Below, one piece after another: positions 37,561 to 50,145 of a stretch of 64,000 nucleotides of DNA. The translations under genes were made by a program, and so were the position numbers. Within the stretch, counting starts at the first letter, position 1; the number at the start of each line of letters is the position of its first letter. This stretch comes from Lichtheimia corymbifera B2541 (Eukaryota; Mucoromycota; Mucoromycetes; Mucorales; Lichtheimiaceae), in contig JNEU01001131.1 in NCBI GenBank assembly GCA_000697475.1, positions 224,038 to 288,037 on the forward strand. The letters are read 5' to 3'. The notes under the pieces are model-generated. The model was not told the DNA's origin. It saw only the letters and a list, made by a program, of their open reading frames with translations, and did not search any database.

Positions 37561-37568
37561 TATATAAG
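37561..37568 (+). promoter_or_regulatory. TATA box of the zinc-knuckle microprotein
   Basis: TATATAAG is followed by a pyrimidine-rich leader of about 200 bp (TTCTTTTTCTTTCTCTCT), which ends in a CA-rich stretch directly before the ATG. Confidence 0.55.
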
Positions 37569-37787
37569 AACAGCACTCCTTGCCAATTATTCTTTTTCTT
37601 TCTCTCTACGCATATACCTGCCAATTGTACGCTTCTTTTTCTTTTCTTTATACTTTATTGTCTTAAGGCATCTATCCGACAACCCAGTTGCCTTTTTCTT
37701 ATACGCCAACAAACGAGAACGAAAATTTACGCACAAAAGAGACACACACATTTACGATACGACACACACAGACACACAAATACCATT

Positions 37788-37964
37788 ATGACTTGCGAAC
37801 ATCACATGAATAAGAAGCAACAGGCTACTGCAGCACTTTGCCGCCGTACTAGCAATGCCATTTCGTCGACAGTAGGCAGTGTTGACAATATGGCGCATAA
37901 CAAGATTTGTTACTTGTGCGGCTCTACCAAGCACATGTCGTCCGATTGCCCACTTTACGCATGA
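37788..37964 (+). CDS. CCHC zinc-knuckle microprotein (58 aa)
   Basis: Short intronless frame from ATG at 37788 to TGA at 37962-37964. It encodes 58 residues and is easily missed for length. The N-terminal two thirds is basic and polar (MTCEHHMNKKQQATAALCRR). The C-terminal third holds one complete CCHC zinc knuckle, CYLCGSTKHMSSDC (C-x2-C-x4-H-x4-C), three residues before the end at about residues 41-54. Zinc knuckles of this spacing bind single-stranded RNA or DNA, as in CNBP/Gis2 and retroviral-type nucleocapsid proteins. Here there is a single copy and no other domain. A TATA box and a long CT-rich leader upstream support a real transcription unit. It could be a free-standing nucleic-acid-binding peptide or a remnant of a larger protein. 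Confidence 0.6.
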   Translation: MTCEHHMNKKQQATAALCRRTSNAISSTVGSVDNMAHNKICYLCGSTKHMSSDCPLYA

Positions 37965-39058
37965 AGCCGACGTTGATATAACACCAAAACACAAACCCAA
38001 GCATTGCATTCATCACTTTACACTTGCGTTGTGTACATACCTTGTCGCTCACTTTCAATTATTCTCGCTCGCCGGTCGAACAACAACATCGAAAGAAGAA
38101 AAAGCACTCCCTTCATTATCTCATTTGTCGCTCATTCACCCATTATTCATCGATCCATTTTATCGTCATATCAGACGCCAACATTTTATGCTCTACGAAT
38201 TCTAGTCGTCGTGCGCACGCGGTATCAATGCCCATTATATATCCCCATCTATGCCATCATTAAGAGAAAACCAAAGTAGTAGTTGTAGCACGTAGTAGCA
38301 GTAGTAGCAGTAGCAGCATTGGATGCTGGTTTCAAGCCATTATACACCCACCCACCCACATTTGCTTGATGCTTGTATATATTTTGTAGTAGCCACACAT
38401 TCTCTTCATTGCACACACATATCACACATGCGCATCTTTTTTCCCCCTTGAATACATTTTCCACACATGACAAACGGATATATTCATTTTTGCTTGATTG
38501 GGTTGGGACAATTGTGAATACCAAGAAATAGTGTGCGTGTGTCAGTGCCAACAGGGTCCAAACATTCCTCATGACGCCATAACAATAAACAGGAAGACTG
38601 CGCATTCGCTGCAGCTTAATCAAGACTTGCCTTGTATGTCTTTGATCCTCAGAAATTTCTAATGTTGTCAATTTGCACGCTCCTTGACAATTACTCCATG
38701 CGTGAACTAGCTTTGAAAAAGGAAAGTGAAAAGGTTGGTAAACGGACAAAGACCCTAAATGTTGGGGGATCATGGTCTTTCTCTCTATTTCCTAATCTAC
38801 ATCGTGACCAATATCATCAGCTTGTCCCTGTTTCTTTATATTGGAGTAATTGACTGAGCAATTTATTGCACAAAGAAAATACAAATGGGTGGCGTTGAGA
38901 GGGGGTGGGATTCATCAACAATATTGTTTATACTGGCTGGTTGTGTGTTTGATTGTTGTCGAGACGCAGGAGCGGTGCGCGCGTTGTTGTCCGAATCCTC
39001 CTTCTTTCTTCCAAGTAAACATACACGGCAATAATAACAACCAAGACAATCTTGTCAT
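37965..39058. other. Intergenic region, no gene seen
   Basis: About 1.1 kb. It holds a GTAGTAGCAGTAGTAGCAG trinucleotide tract near 38280-38320 and the promoter of the SANT-WD40 gene. The minus-strand open frame of 174 codons (38249-38773) has no supporting features. Confidence 0.4.
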
Positions 39059-42000
39059 ATGGATCGAAAGCCGAGGCGGATTGCCCCGAACGACGCGACC
39101 CAATCACACCTGTCAGCAGATGCCCTTGATTCATTGGAAGCTTCACCGATCAGGTTCATTCCTTATACCATGCCAGCACCTGCAAGAACAACATCCACAC
39201 GTGCTCCTCCACCCGTAACAGCATCTTCGCGTCCATTGGAGTCTGTTTTCGGCACGACGGCTATGACCTTCCCTATACCACCCAATCCTCACGCCAACCC
39301 ATCACTACCTGCTCGATTCCCAGTTGCCTTTTACATGCCACCCCAACCCCAACCACCAGCATCGCAACCTCCTCCACAGAGACCAGCAACCAAAAAGAGT
39401 AACGATGATGATCTGATTGTTATCAGCAGCGACGAAGAGGATGCTATGATGAGGAATAAGAAAAGATCACGTCCAAAGGGGAAGTCTATGCAAGATGCAA
39501 TCAACCTCGACGACGAGGAAGATGATGTGGATATTGTGACAGTATCACCTTCACCAGCTTCAGATGTACAACGAAAAAGTACAGCCATCACCATTGATGA
39601 CGATGAGGAGGAGCAACCAAAAGCACAGGAAGCACCTACTACTGAAGAAACAAAGGGGCAACAACAAGATCAATCTACATCGACGACGACAACAGTGACC
39701 CAACTGGATCTATCATCAACAACAACAACGACACCAGCATCAGCAACTCCATCCACATCAACATTATATGAAACTGCACTTCCAGACTATCCAAACCCAT
39801 CACCATCATCATCATCATCCATGGACCTGGAAACAACAACTTCAGAGGAACTTGACAATGGCGACCAAAGCTCAAGGAATATCAGTGTAGATAAGGCCGG
39901 GGATTCCCTTCGTGACAACCTAAGCGCTACTCCTATGTCTGATTCACAACCACCATCAACCGAGACAGCAGATACGCGTATGAACCAGGACCCAGACTCC
40001 ATTGACATCAAACAAGAAGAGCAGAGAGCGGCAGATTTGGCCACAATGCCTTTATTACAACCTAAGATAGAGGAAAGTCAGGCTACAACAGACAACCTAG
40101 CAACGTTATCAGCATCACCACCACCACTAACAAAAACAGCTGATCAACAAGAGGATGATGATGACATGGATATGGATGAAGAGCAAAGTGATGATAATAA
40201 TGAAGATGAGGATGATGATTCTGTGGCATCGGCTGAATTACTTTTCGAATCGACAACTTCTTCTCCAGCCTCCAAATTGGATATTGATTTGATGTACGCA
40301 TTAAATGCATCAGAGATGGACAACAGTAATCAGCCTGATTGGAGTGCTCTCGCAAAATTATCGATCCAAGATGACACGGAGACAACCAGCAACATCAACA
40401 TCAACAACATACCAACACTAGAGGAGCTTACTTTGAGACCCATTGCTACAGCCATCTCTCTCAAGGACGATGGGGATGATGAAAACCGGGTCATTGAAAT
40501 GCTCTCTCATATTGATGCATATGATTTATCGCTTGATTCTTTGGTGGATAAGGCCACTACTATCAGCGCATCCGTACAGCCCACCTCATCGATCCGCAAT
40601 GGTTCAAAACGACGAAAGACCAACTCCACCAATGGTCCACCTCCAGCCGTACTGAAAAAGCCTTATGTACCTACGCATGTGTGGACTCATACCACCTGGG
40701 AAGATTGGGCTCAACTGCAAGTAGGCGATTGGCTACATTGGCCGTTTGAGACTTGGGAGATTCAGCGGATACAACGTGGCGTGGATCACTACAACAAAAA
40801 AAAGCTTCCAATACACAACATCAAGCCCGAGGTTTGGCAGATTTTGGCAGACCAGTTACCTGGGAGACGTCCTGAAGATTGCAAACGTTATTGGTGTGAT
40901 CATGAAAGTGATATGGTACAACCTTACATCAGTCCTGTCATCATTGGAAAGGGAAAAGGTAACATGCAATTCATAACGTAAAACTTCGCCCACCGATCTC
41001 ATCCTATTTTCTTTTATCAGGACGTTCTGAAAAGCCATCCCAATTCGATTTGGTACAAGGATCAAGAATTAACAATCATTTTCGCGTGGCATCAGCAAGA
41101 AAGGTCCTTTGGTCAGAGCTCAATTATCATGATTCGTTTGGTGATGGTAGTGCAGATGCTATTGCTCTTCAAGTGATCAAAAGTAGGCGACAACGAGGGT
41201 AAGCAGGACGAGAAATAAGGATCGTTTTGTGTGGTATGTGGGTAATTGACTTTTGTTCTACCAAGGGATAGGCTCAAGGTAGTGGTGGCATCAGCATGTA
41301 ATGATCAGCCGGAATACAACATGCCAGGGAACTTGAGATTATGGTCAGCAGATACCAGAAAGATCACACAACTGCCTTTTCACCGTACTGAGGTTCCTCA
41401 ATCGGATGGCACACAATGTAAGGTGGGGGAAAGCGAGGGAATGAAGCAGGAGGAGTTACTCACTTGTTATTATATATATTAGACATGTGGCATACGGTGA
41501 CAGATGTACGAGTATCAGTTGATCAACGATTCATCTATTCTTCATCACATGACAAATCAGCACGTGTATGGGATTCCAGGTCTGGCAAAATGCTTTCAAC
41601 GCTAGGTAGGCATTTCCCTGCATCATTTGAGTCTAGACAACTAATACAATCGTACTAGTTTTCCATGAGAAGCAAATCCATCAACTTGCAGTGTCGCCTG
41701 ATAAAACGGAGCATATCCTTGCTAGTGGATCAGCGGATGGAACAGCAGTGATTTGGCGCCTAAAAGCAGGTGGCAATGTGGGATCAGGCACAGTGTGTGA
41801 TATGTCGGCCAAAATGCCAGCGGAATCAAAAGACCGAGTCAGCATCGATACGTTAGCCTTTGGAACGGGACCTTCAGCTGGCAAGTTATTCACCGGCGTC
41901 GTCACTGGATTGGCTGGCGCTGACGATCCTGCAGGATTTGTAAGTTGGAGCTTGGTTGTTGTTCAGTAGTATCCTGTAAACTCACTTTATGCTTGTAGGT

Positions 42001-42778
42001 ACAAGTCTATGATGCAAGTAATGGCAAAGGTGTTTTGAGATTGACCAGCATGACAGCAGCAGTGTGTGATATCGACGTGTCGTCCACGGGTAAGATACAA
42101 GATACAATGTATCATCCACATTGCTCTAGCTAACCATACCATCTTAGGGAAATTTATTGCATCTGCAAATTATGGCAGCATTGATGGCCAAATGGGTGAT
42201 GGGTACATTCACATTCACGACATACGTGCTCCTCAAGTGGCTATATTGGCAAAAACAGGTCATACCGATGTAAATGTAGTCCGGATGAGGTAAGACGATG
42301 ATACAATGCTCAACGCTTTTCTTTTATTCACATCCATGATTTAGTCCATGTGAACGATACGTAGCATCTGGAAGCCCTGACAATGAAACAGCAATTTTGG
42401 ATATACGAAAACCAAACGAGCCCATCTTTCGATTAAGGCATGAACGTAAGCATCAAAAGATACATGTCTCTACCTAAACGTTTTTCTTATTGATGAAACA
42501 ATGTAGGACGGGCTGACAATGGTAGACTGGAAGCACCCAACTCGGACATGGGCATTGCTGGTGTCTATTGGATGTCCAACACACGCCAATTATTGACAGG
42601 AGGAGGAGACGCATCAGTGAAACTTTGGGATATCTGGGGAAATGGCGAAATGGTACGCTCGTACGAAACCTCGAGCAATGTCACAAGTCTGGCGGTGGAT
42701 GAAGACAGCATGGTGATTTGCGCTGGCGTGGCAGGATCCCAAGGCTATGTACACATGTTCACTGGAGCCCCTTTATAA
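39059..42778 (+). CDS. Nuclear protein with SUMO-interacting motifs, SANT/Myb domain and WD40 propeller
   Basis: ATG is at 39059 and the stop ends at 42778. A long first exon (about 640 codons) is followed by nine or so WD-coding exons, about 1,060 residues in all. The first 500 residues are disordered and acidic. They contain sequences of the SUMO-interacting type: DLIVISSDEED, VDIVTVSPS and STAITIDDDEEE. There is also a consensus SUMO-acceptor motif, IKQE. Residues about 560-625 form a SANT/Myb-like helix set (WEIQRIQRGVDHYNKK...VWQILADQLPGRRPEDCKRYW). A WD40 propeller follows: VRVSVDQRFIYSSSHDKSARVWD, ILASGSADGTAVIW, YVASGSPDNETAILDIR and LLTGGGDASVKLWDI. The combination suggests a chromatin or DNA-repair role with SUMO recognition. 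I do not know an orthologue by name, so the role is inference. Confidence 0.85.
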
Positions 42779-42872
42779 TAATGCAAATACCTTTGATGAT
42801 TCATATATTCACGCTTTTGTTTAATTTCATGTAAATACACCTTTTTGTAAAACTACTGCATTATGACATTAT

Positions 42873-45800
42873 TTACAAACCAGCACGACCTTGCGATTGA
42901 CGTCGTTGAGAAATGAATGATTGCACCTTTTGGTTACCAACGTTTTGCAAATCTTTGCCTTCTTGCTGCATACTTTGCTTGTGGAAGAACTTGCCAAATT
43001 TTTCCTATATTACATATTAGCCATCACTTGTCACTATAGTCTGGATGTCTTATTTATATACCTTGATGGATCCACGACGAGCGTCAAACATGCCAGTGAC
43101 ATAATCTTGGACACTCGTACGACGTGCTCCTTCTCCAACGGCACCAGCAGTATCAGCTTGACCAGCTGAACCCATACCAGCTCCTACTGCACCAACTCCT
43201 GCACCCATAGCAGCACCCATACCACCAGCAGTAGCAGCACCTCCGCCACCTGTTGTGGCATAGGCATCCTTGGTTGAACTCATATTACCCACTCTTTCAG
43301 GATCGATACCACCCACAGCACCATCCAATACTTGTGGCACTGATCGAGCATGTTGTTGTTGACGTGCTTCAGCTGCTTGGTCAGAAGATTTCCGTGGTGG
43401 TTGTGGAGCACTGTCCTCGGGTTGCTGCTGTTGTCGTTTGCCAAAGTCTTGCGTTGTGGTTGTGGTGCCACCAGCTTGTTGCTGCTTTTGCTTGTACAAA
43501 TCATCAGCAGTAGTAGAAGCAGGCTGAGTATCACCTACACCCATGGATTCCTTTCCAACATCCCTTTGACCTTGTTGTTGCTGGGTTTCAGTTGCCAATG
43601 GATGATGATTATCTTGCATTGAAATGTCTCCAGTTGAAGGCTGATCACGTTGCTTTTGACCCATGCGTGAAGTACCAGCACCAAAAGCAGCACCTGTAGC
43701 ACCACCCAAGGCAGCACCTTCTGCAACAGCAGTACCAGCATTACCGGATTGTTGTCGTTCACGTGCAGGGTCACCAAGAGTGTATGCTGTTTGATCCTTT
43801 TCCCTTTCAGGAATACGGCCCGTTTCAATTGCTTCACTTGGCTTCTTTCCACCAGCAGCTGCTGCTGTATCAGTGGTACCTTGTTTGGCGTATGGATCAT
43901 AAATATCATCACCAGTGCCACCCGTGCCAACATCATCATCCTTTCGACTAAGATGAAGAGGTTCACGTGTCGAGTGATATTGACGTGTAGCCGAATATGG
44001 ATCAGCAGCTGAAGTTGAGTCGTCAAGATCTTGAGTAAATCCTCCCTTTGGTCGTTGTTGACTTTGCTCCTTTTGATAATCAGCTACAGCTTGCTCAGAT
44101 GCACCCTTTGTCATATCAGTACCACCACTTGCAGTAGCAGCACCAATAGCAGCACCTACACCAGCACCAGCACCAGCACCAATACCAGCCGATTTGGCTG
44201 CGGTAGATGGTTTACTTTGTTGTTGCTTTTGGCTTGGCAATGTACTACCAGGAGGTTGTTTCATAGGCTCACTAGCTGATTGATCAACATTGGCACCAAG
44301 ACCTGCTGCTTTACAAGCTTCAGCAATTTCTTCTTGTTCTGTGCTTGATTTACGCTGATATTTATAAGCACCAGCACCAGCACCAGCACCAGCAGCACCA
44401 GCAGCACCGGTAGTAGCAGCTGTCTTTCTCAGTGTAGAACCAGCCTGGGGAGCTCTTGTTGCTGGAGGAGATTGATCGACATTGGATCCCAATCCTGCAT
44501 TTTTGCATGCAGTTTCAATATCCTTTTGGCCAATGTTTGTGGCTCCAGTAGTAGCGGCACCTGTAGCGGCACCAGCACCAGCACCCATAGCAGCACGAGA
44601 AGCCATCTTTTTGCCGGAATCGATATGACTACCAGGTGGTTGTTTGGCAGCAGTGGTACCATTAGCTGATTGATCAACGTTGCTACCAAGACCACCAGCT
44701 GTACATGCAACATGCGTTTGCTCTTCAACCGAAAGTCGTCGATCATGTCTCATAGGCTTGGTGTCAGGTTGTGTACCTTCTGATGGTGTAAAGTAACGTG
44801 CTTGCTGCTTTTGTGTCTCAGCACCACCAGCTCCAGCAGGCATTGGCACAGCACCAATACCGGGACCTCCCTTGCTATATGCCTTATCATAGCCAGTAGA
44901 AGTAGTGGCACCTTGATCAGTACTACGGCGTTTTTGTGGGCCTGAAGATTGCTTTGTCCAATCATCTTTTTATAAAGTACTCGTGAGTCCCTTTTTCTTT
45001 TTCGTTTCAAGCGACAATAAAAACAACAATATACCTTCTTCATCTTGTTGATGACGCTTACGAGCAGCTTCGGCAGCCATAGCACCAATACCAGCTCCTG
45101 CAGCTCCACCACCTGCAGCAGTAGCATATGTCTTGCCCTTGCTAGCGCCTGCATATGGATTTAATTAGATATCAACATTAATGCAGGATATAACTCATGA
45201 CACTTACTACCCCACGAGGTGTCACGTGGTTGACCAGATGTGCTTTGAATGCCTAATGTGACACAAAAAAGCCAATAATGAATATATCCATATGCACACA
45301 AACAATGAACGTTACCTTTTTCTTGGTCATGAGTACCCACTCCAAATGCTAAGCACAACCAATGAGCACATTTTCAAAAGTCAATTACGTTTTAAAAGTA
45401 TATACCTTGTGTGTCATCTGGTTGTCGAACAATGGGATCTTGATAGGGCTCTGCAACGACATCTTCTCTTGGCTCTTTCATAAGCGGCTGGGCATCTACC
45501 AAAAAATTTACGAATGAGTACATGATCATTGTTGATGGCTGAATATATATATACACCTTCATCATAAACATGAATCATATCATTACCATCATCGGATTTC
45601 ATTGCTCGAGTCGACGATTCAGATTGATCATCAAATGCTGATGTACCAGCAGCACCCACACCTGTACCAAGGGTACCAGCAGCAATGCCACCCGCTGCCA
45701 TTCTAGACTTAGAGAAATCGGATGCTTGAGCAGCACCAGTAGGGCTGGTTTGTTTCCAAGGATCATCCACCTTTTCGGTAAATGGGTGACCTATCGAATG

Positions 45801-47180
45801 GATGAATAGCTGAATTGGAATAGTAGTAGCCTATATATATACAAACGTTACCTTGCATCTTATGGCCGGAATCGCCTACAAGATTGTCTTCGGGACCACG
45901 TGCAATAGCAGCACCTGGGCCAGTGGACTTCCAAGGGTCGCCCACATTCTCAATAAACTCTGGATGATCTTTAATAGACATATATGAGTTATCATTGTGC
46001 TCAGCTTGAATGTTTGCTTTACATACCTCGTGCATTTAGTGGGCCATAATCACCCACATCAGGAGCAGTTTCACCACCCACATTGCCACCATCACCACGT
46101 GCAATAGCAGCACCAGGTCCAGTATTCTTCCAAACATCATTCACATCTTCAGTGAACTCGGGATGATCTAATGGTTGCATCAGCTTACATTCTATACACG
46201 CTTATGAACGTTATTTTACCTTTGGATTCCAAGGGTCCATATTGACCAATGCCACCGGTTTTTTTTTTTTTTTTTTTTTGTAAAGCAAGTATTAGTATGG
46301 CTTGTGATAATATATATGGTCATCGTATTACCATCTTTCAAGGGGCTTGCAATTTCATCTCCTTCATCCATTGAATCTATTTGTGCCAATGTCAATGATT
46401 ACTCGGGATGAAAGAAAGAAAAACATTTACCTTGACTAGCCTGTTGTTGTGATCCACGCAAGTAGTCGACACACTTGGCCATAATGCCACCGCCTGTAGC
46501 AGTAGCTGCAGCTGCAGCAGCCACAGCAGCACCTCCAGTAACCGAAGACGATGTCCATGCTGAAGATGATGACTTGCGACCTGGTGGAACAGCTTGCTTA
46601 CTTGTAGTAGTAGTAGTAGTAGTCGTAGGATACGTCTGTTTTTGCTGATGAGCGCTGATAGAAGATTTCTTATCATGGTTGGCAGCAACTTGTTTGGCGG
46701 TTCTCATGTTGAAGCTACGAGGATCATTGTCATAACCGGTAATGATGCTGGAATTGCCTGCTGCATCCAAATCAAATACACCAGCAGCGGGAAGCGATGG
46801 CATACCCGAACGCACTGTGGCAGCTTGTTGATTTTCCCTCACCACGAATGGGTTATTGGTATGCATGGCTGTCTTTCGTGCTGTTTCATTATCCACGCCC
46901 GAGGTTTGTTGAGTCATTAAATCACCCTTGGAAGGTGGTTCTTGATGAATAGGTGCTTGTTGCATTGGATCGCCGACAACTGCACGTTGAGGTCGTTGAT
47001 GCATTTGGTCAAAATCGGTAGCAGATGACTGGCCATAATCCTCTTGCATTTTTTGTTGCCGTGGCTGAAATGCACTATTATCAAGGTGGTGAGTATATAT
47101 AAAGATGTATATATGCATATACCCTCTTACTCTTGTCCTCCTCCAGGATCCATATTTTCTTTGTTCATATCCGATGACAT
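42873..47180 (-). CDS. Large modular Gly/Ala-rich protein with repeated exons
   Basis: No family recognised. Start at ATG 47180 (MSSDMNKENMDPGGG) and TAA at 42875-42873. About 13 exons give roughly 1,100 residues. After a Gln/Ser-rich first part come three related modules: DHPEFTEDVNDVWKNTGPG, DHPEFIENVGDPWKSTGPG and GHPFTEKVDDPWKQTSPTG, each on its own exon. The long penultimate exon (about 600 codons) has three cysteine-containing modules ending GLGSNVDQS or GLGANVDQS, each followed by PPGS- or QAGS-like text. There are about eight Gly/Ala-rich stretches resembling glycine zippers (such as AAMGAGAGAATGAATTG and GIGAGAGAGVGAAIGAA). It ends EKFGKFFHKQSMQQ...RQSQGRAGL. There is no signal peptide. 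One intron lacks a visible AG acceptor because a run of 21 A precedes the exon. Confidence 0.75.
46259..46279 (-). repeat. Poly-A run (21) at an expected splice acceptor
   Basis: On the coding strand the intron reads GTAATA..TACTAAT..CTTTAC. It then runs into 21 A and the exon ACCGGTGGCATTGG without any AG. Confidence 0.85.
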
Positions 47181-47182
47181 TT

Positions 47183-48077
47183 TTCTTTTGATAAATTCCA
47201 TAGAGTGTAAATTGAAAAATGATAAATGTAGAAGGGAGTTGTAACGTATTTGGGAACGTTGATGGCTTTAAATCATAAGTCAAGGGTCTGTTATTGTTCA
47301 TGCAGCCAACAAGATGACACGGAAGCCATACATGGCTTTGTTACAGGGGTAAGGAGTTAGCCACTCTTGATCTGGGGGATGTATGTTTGTACGTGGTACG
47401 CATGAACAAGTCAGTTCTTGCATGGGATACAGTCTACTAACTACGGCGGCTCATGTTGATTGCGGGGTAAAAATGCCCGAGTGCCTGTGAGTGGGTCTTT
47501 CAGCTTTACTCTCTCTCTCAGGTGCATGTGACATTTGTTGTGCAACATAGGCAATGGGCATTGGTGAATCCCAGTAGCATTAGTAATACAACCGGTACAC
47601 CCCAAATGTGTGCAAGTTGTTGTTTATATAAGAGCGTGTGTATGTGTATGTGAGTGTGTGTGATACATGATGTATTGTGTGTGAGTGACAAGATTGTTGG
47701 GTGCGGGGGCAGAGAGAGAGAGACGGTATATTTGAAAAATGATCCAGTCAAAAGATGACTACTCAGCTATATCCATGGCAATCAGCCCATATAAGTTTGA
47801 CCATGGCAACCATGATACCACATAAAGAAGCGCTATAGCATAGGATATTGGAAAGCATTGATATGCATGATACACCCACATGCATGTGTTATATCATTCA
47901 CATTTTACCCCACGAATGTATCTTATGTCATGCGAAATCCAATGAGAGAGAAGCTATTCACCCGCCAAATGTAGACTACCTTAATCGGACACGCTGACAA
48001 ACCTAACTAGAAAGTACACTCTGAATCCCCGCTTATTCACCTCTCTCTTTCTCTTTTCATATATACTTTGGAAAATA
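47183..48077. other. Divergent promoter region
   Basis: Lies between the Gly/Ala-rich gene (-) and PEX5 (+). It contains a GT-rich stretch at 47636-47685 followed by GAGAGAGAGAG and, just before PEX5, a CT-rich leader with ATATATAC at about 48060. No gene was seen. Confidence 0.45.
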
Positions 48078-50145
48078 ATGTCGTTTGCTGGTGGAGATGC
48101 AAGCTGCTCGGCTGGTGCCAACCCTATGACTCAAATGCTCAAGCAATTTGGCCAGGATCGCTCTTTGCAGCAGGTAATGAAGAGAACTAGTTGGGGCTGT
48201 TCCCATTCCACATGACTAACAGTCAGGACTTTAGGATCGTTTTGGTGGCCCAGCACAAGGTTCAGCAGGACCATCGACTGTAAGTTTATATATATCAACA
48301 GGGTTGTTGGGGAAGAGCATAGGGATTGATGATATATCTATTGTTGGGGGACTCTATAGATTCGTTCAGCTCGTCAAGGATTCCGTCAAGATGATAATAT
48401 GGTGAATGAATTCTTTGGTCAAGAGCAACATCAACGACCTGTTGGACCTGGCATGGCAATGGGTGGCAATCGAGCATTTGAATTTTCGGAACTGCAACGT
48501 GAGTTGGATGCTGTGCGCACAGGAGCACCTGCACCTGGTGGATGGGCTTCCGAATTCCAACAACAAGGTCCCCGCTTATGGGAAATCACGCCTGATGAAG
48601 AAGCTGCTATGGAGAAAGCATTCCAAGAAAGTCGTGCTGCTGCTGGTCCATCCATGAATGCATCAGGTAAAATTATTATAACAAGAACAACAACAATCAA
48701 ATGTGCTCACACAAGTGATATAGTATGGCGTGAAGAATTCATGAATCATCCTGAAGCTGCTCATATGAACCCACAACAACGTGCCGAGTTTGAACAAGCA
48801 TTCGAGAGACACTTTGATTGGGCAAACGACTTTGCTATGCAACAAGATAAGGGCAAGGGACGTGCTGTTGAGCTTCATGGTAACGCTACTTGGGAAGATC
48901 AGTTTGCTGCATTTGACGCCAAACCCACCGAGACGGATGAGGAGATTGCCAAAAAGGTCGAAGAGGCTGCTGCTGCTCAAGATCCTGCCATGTTTGAACA
49001 ATTTGAGAATGTATGGCAAGATATCCGTGACCAAATGGCCAATGAAGACGATAATTGGGAAGAAGAATTCAACAACCTTACACGTGATCCAAGCATTTAC
49101 AAGCCTGATCTCGGTGAATATGTCTTTGAAACCAACAATCCATTCATGACACACGCAAACCCAATGCAAGAAGGCTTGCGCATGATGAATGAAGGAGGCA
49201 GTTTGAGTGAAATTGCATTAGCATTTGAAGCGGTGGTGCAAAAGGATCCCGGTAATTCAGAAGCGTGGATGCATCTTGGTAACGTGCAAGCACAAAACGA
49301 AAAGGAAGAGCCTGCTATTCGTGCACTTGAGAAGGCTGTCCAAGTCGATGAAAGAAACTTCTCCGCCATGATGTCGCTTGCTGTCAGTTACATGAACGAG
49401 TCTTATGATCATGCCGCTTATCAAACTTTGGAGCGATGGATGGCAGCAAAGTATCCAGAACTTGCCAGCGATCCAATGCCTGCCCCAGCAACACCTTTTG
49501 AGTTACACAACCGTGTCACAGATCTCTTCTTGACAGCTGCACGACAAGCTCCTGAGGGTACTCAGATGGATCCTGATGTTCAAGTCGGCTTGGGTGTCTT
49601 GTTTTATGGTAGCGGCGATCTCGAAAAGGCTGTTGATTGTTTCTTTGCTGCTCTCAAGGGACGACCTGACGTAAGTTTCAAGCAAGATAACATGTTAGAT
49701 TTGACACTTACATATATACATGTATATTAGGATTATCTCTTGTGGAATCGATTGGGTGCTACATTGGCTAATAGTGGTCGATCAGAGGAAGCAATTGACG
49801 CATACCACAAGGCTCTTGAGCTACATCCCTCATTTGTACGTGCAAGATACAATCTCGGTGTGAGCTGCATCAATATTGGTTGTTACAAGGAAGCCGCTGA
49901 ACATATCCTGACGGGTCTCTCCATGCACAAGCGCCAAGGTGGCTCAGAAGAAGGTGTCAATGTATCCAATAACCTTTGGGAAATGCTTCGCAAGACATTT
50001 GTTATGATGGTAAATATGGAATACTTTTTCAAGGGAATGTTTATCACTCATGGTGTATATTATATTTCAGGGCCGAGACGATCTTGCATCTCAAGCCAAG
50101 GCTGGATACGATATTAACAATTTCCGTGGCGAGTTTGAATTCTAG
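48078..50145 (+). CDS. PEX5: Pex5, peroxisomal PTS1 receptor
   Basis: Cycling receptor that binds C-terminal SKL-type signals in the cytosol and delivers proteins into peroxisomes. ATG is at 48078 and TAG ends at 50145. Six exons give about 590 residues. The N-terminus has the conserved Cys (ASCSAGANP, about residue 10) used for mono-ubiquitin recycling. Five WxxxF motifs for Pex14/Pex13 docking are visible: WASEF, WREEF, WANDF, WEDQF and WEEEF. TPR repeats fill the C-terminal half, for example EAWMHLGNVQAQNEKEEPAI, LGVLFYGSGDLEKAVDCF and LWNRLGATLANSGRSEEAI, with the Asn in YNLGVSCINIG. The TPR part ends with the usual LASQAKAGYDINNFRGEF. Confidence 0.96.

Noticed and set aside
38249..38773. 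174-codon minus-strand frame
   Set aside because: Runs through a GTAGTAGCAG tract and has no recognisable protein features. Better explained as spacer.
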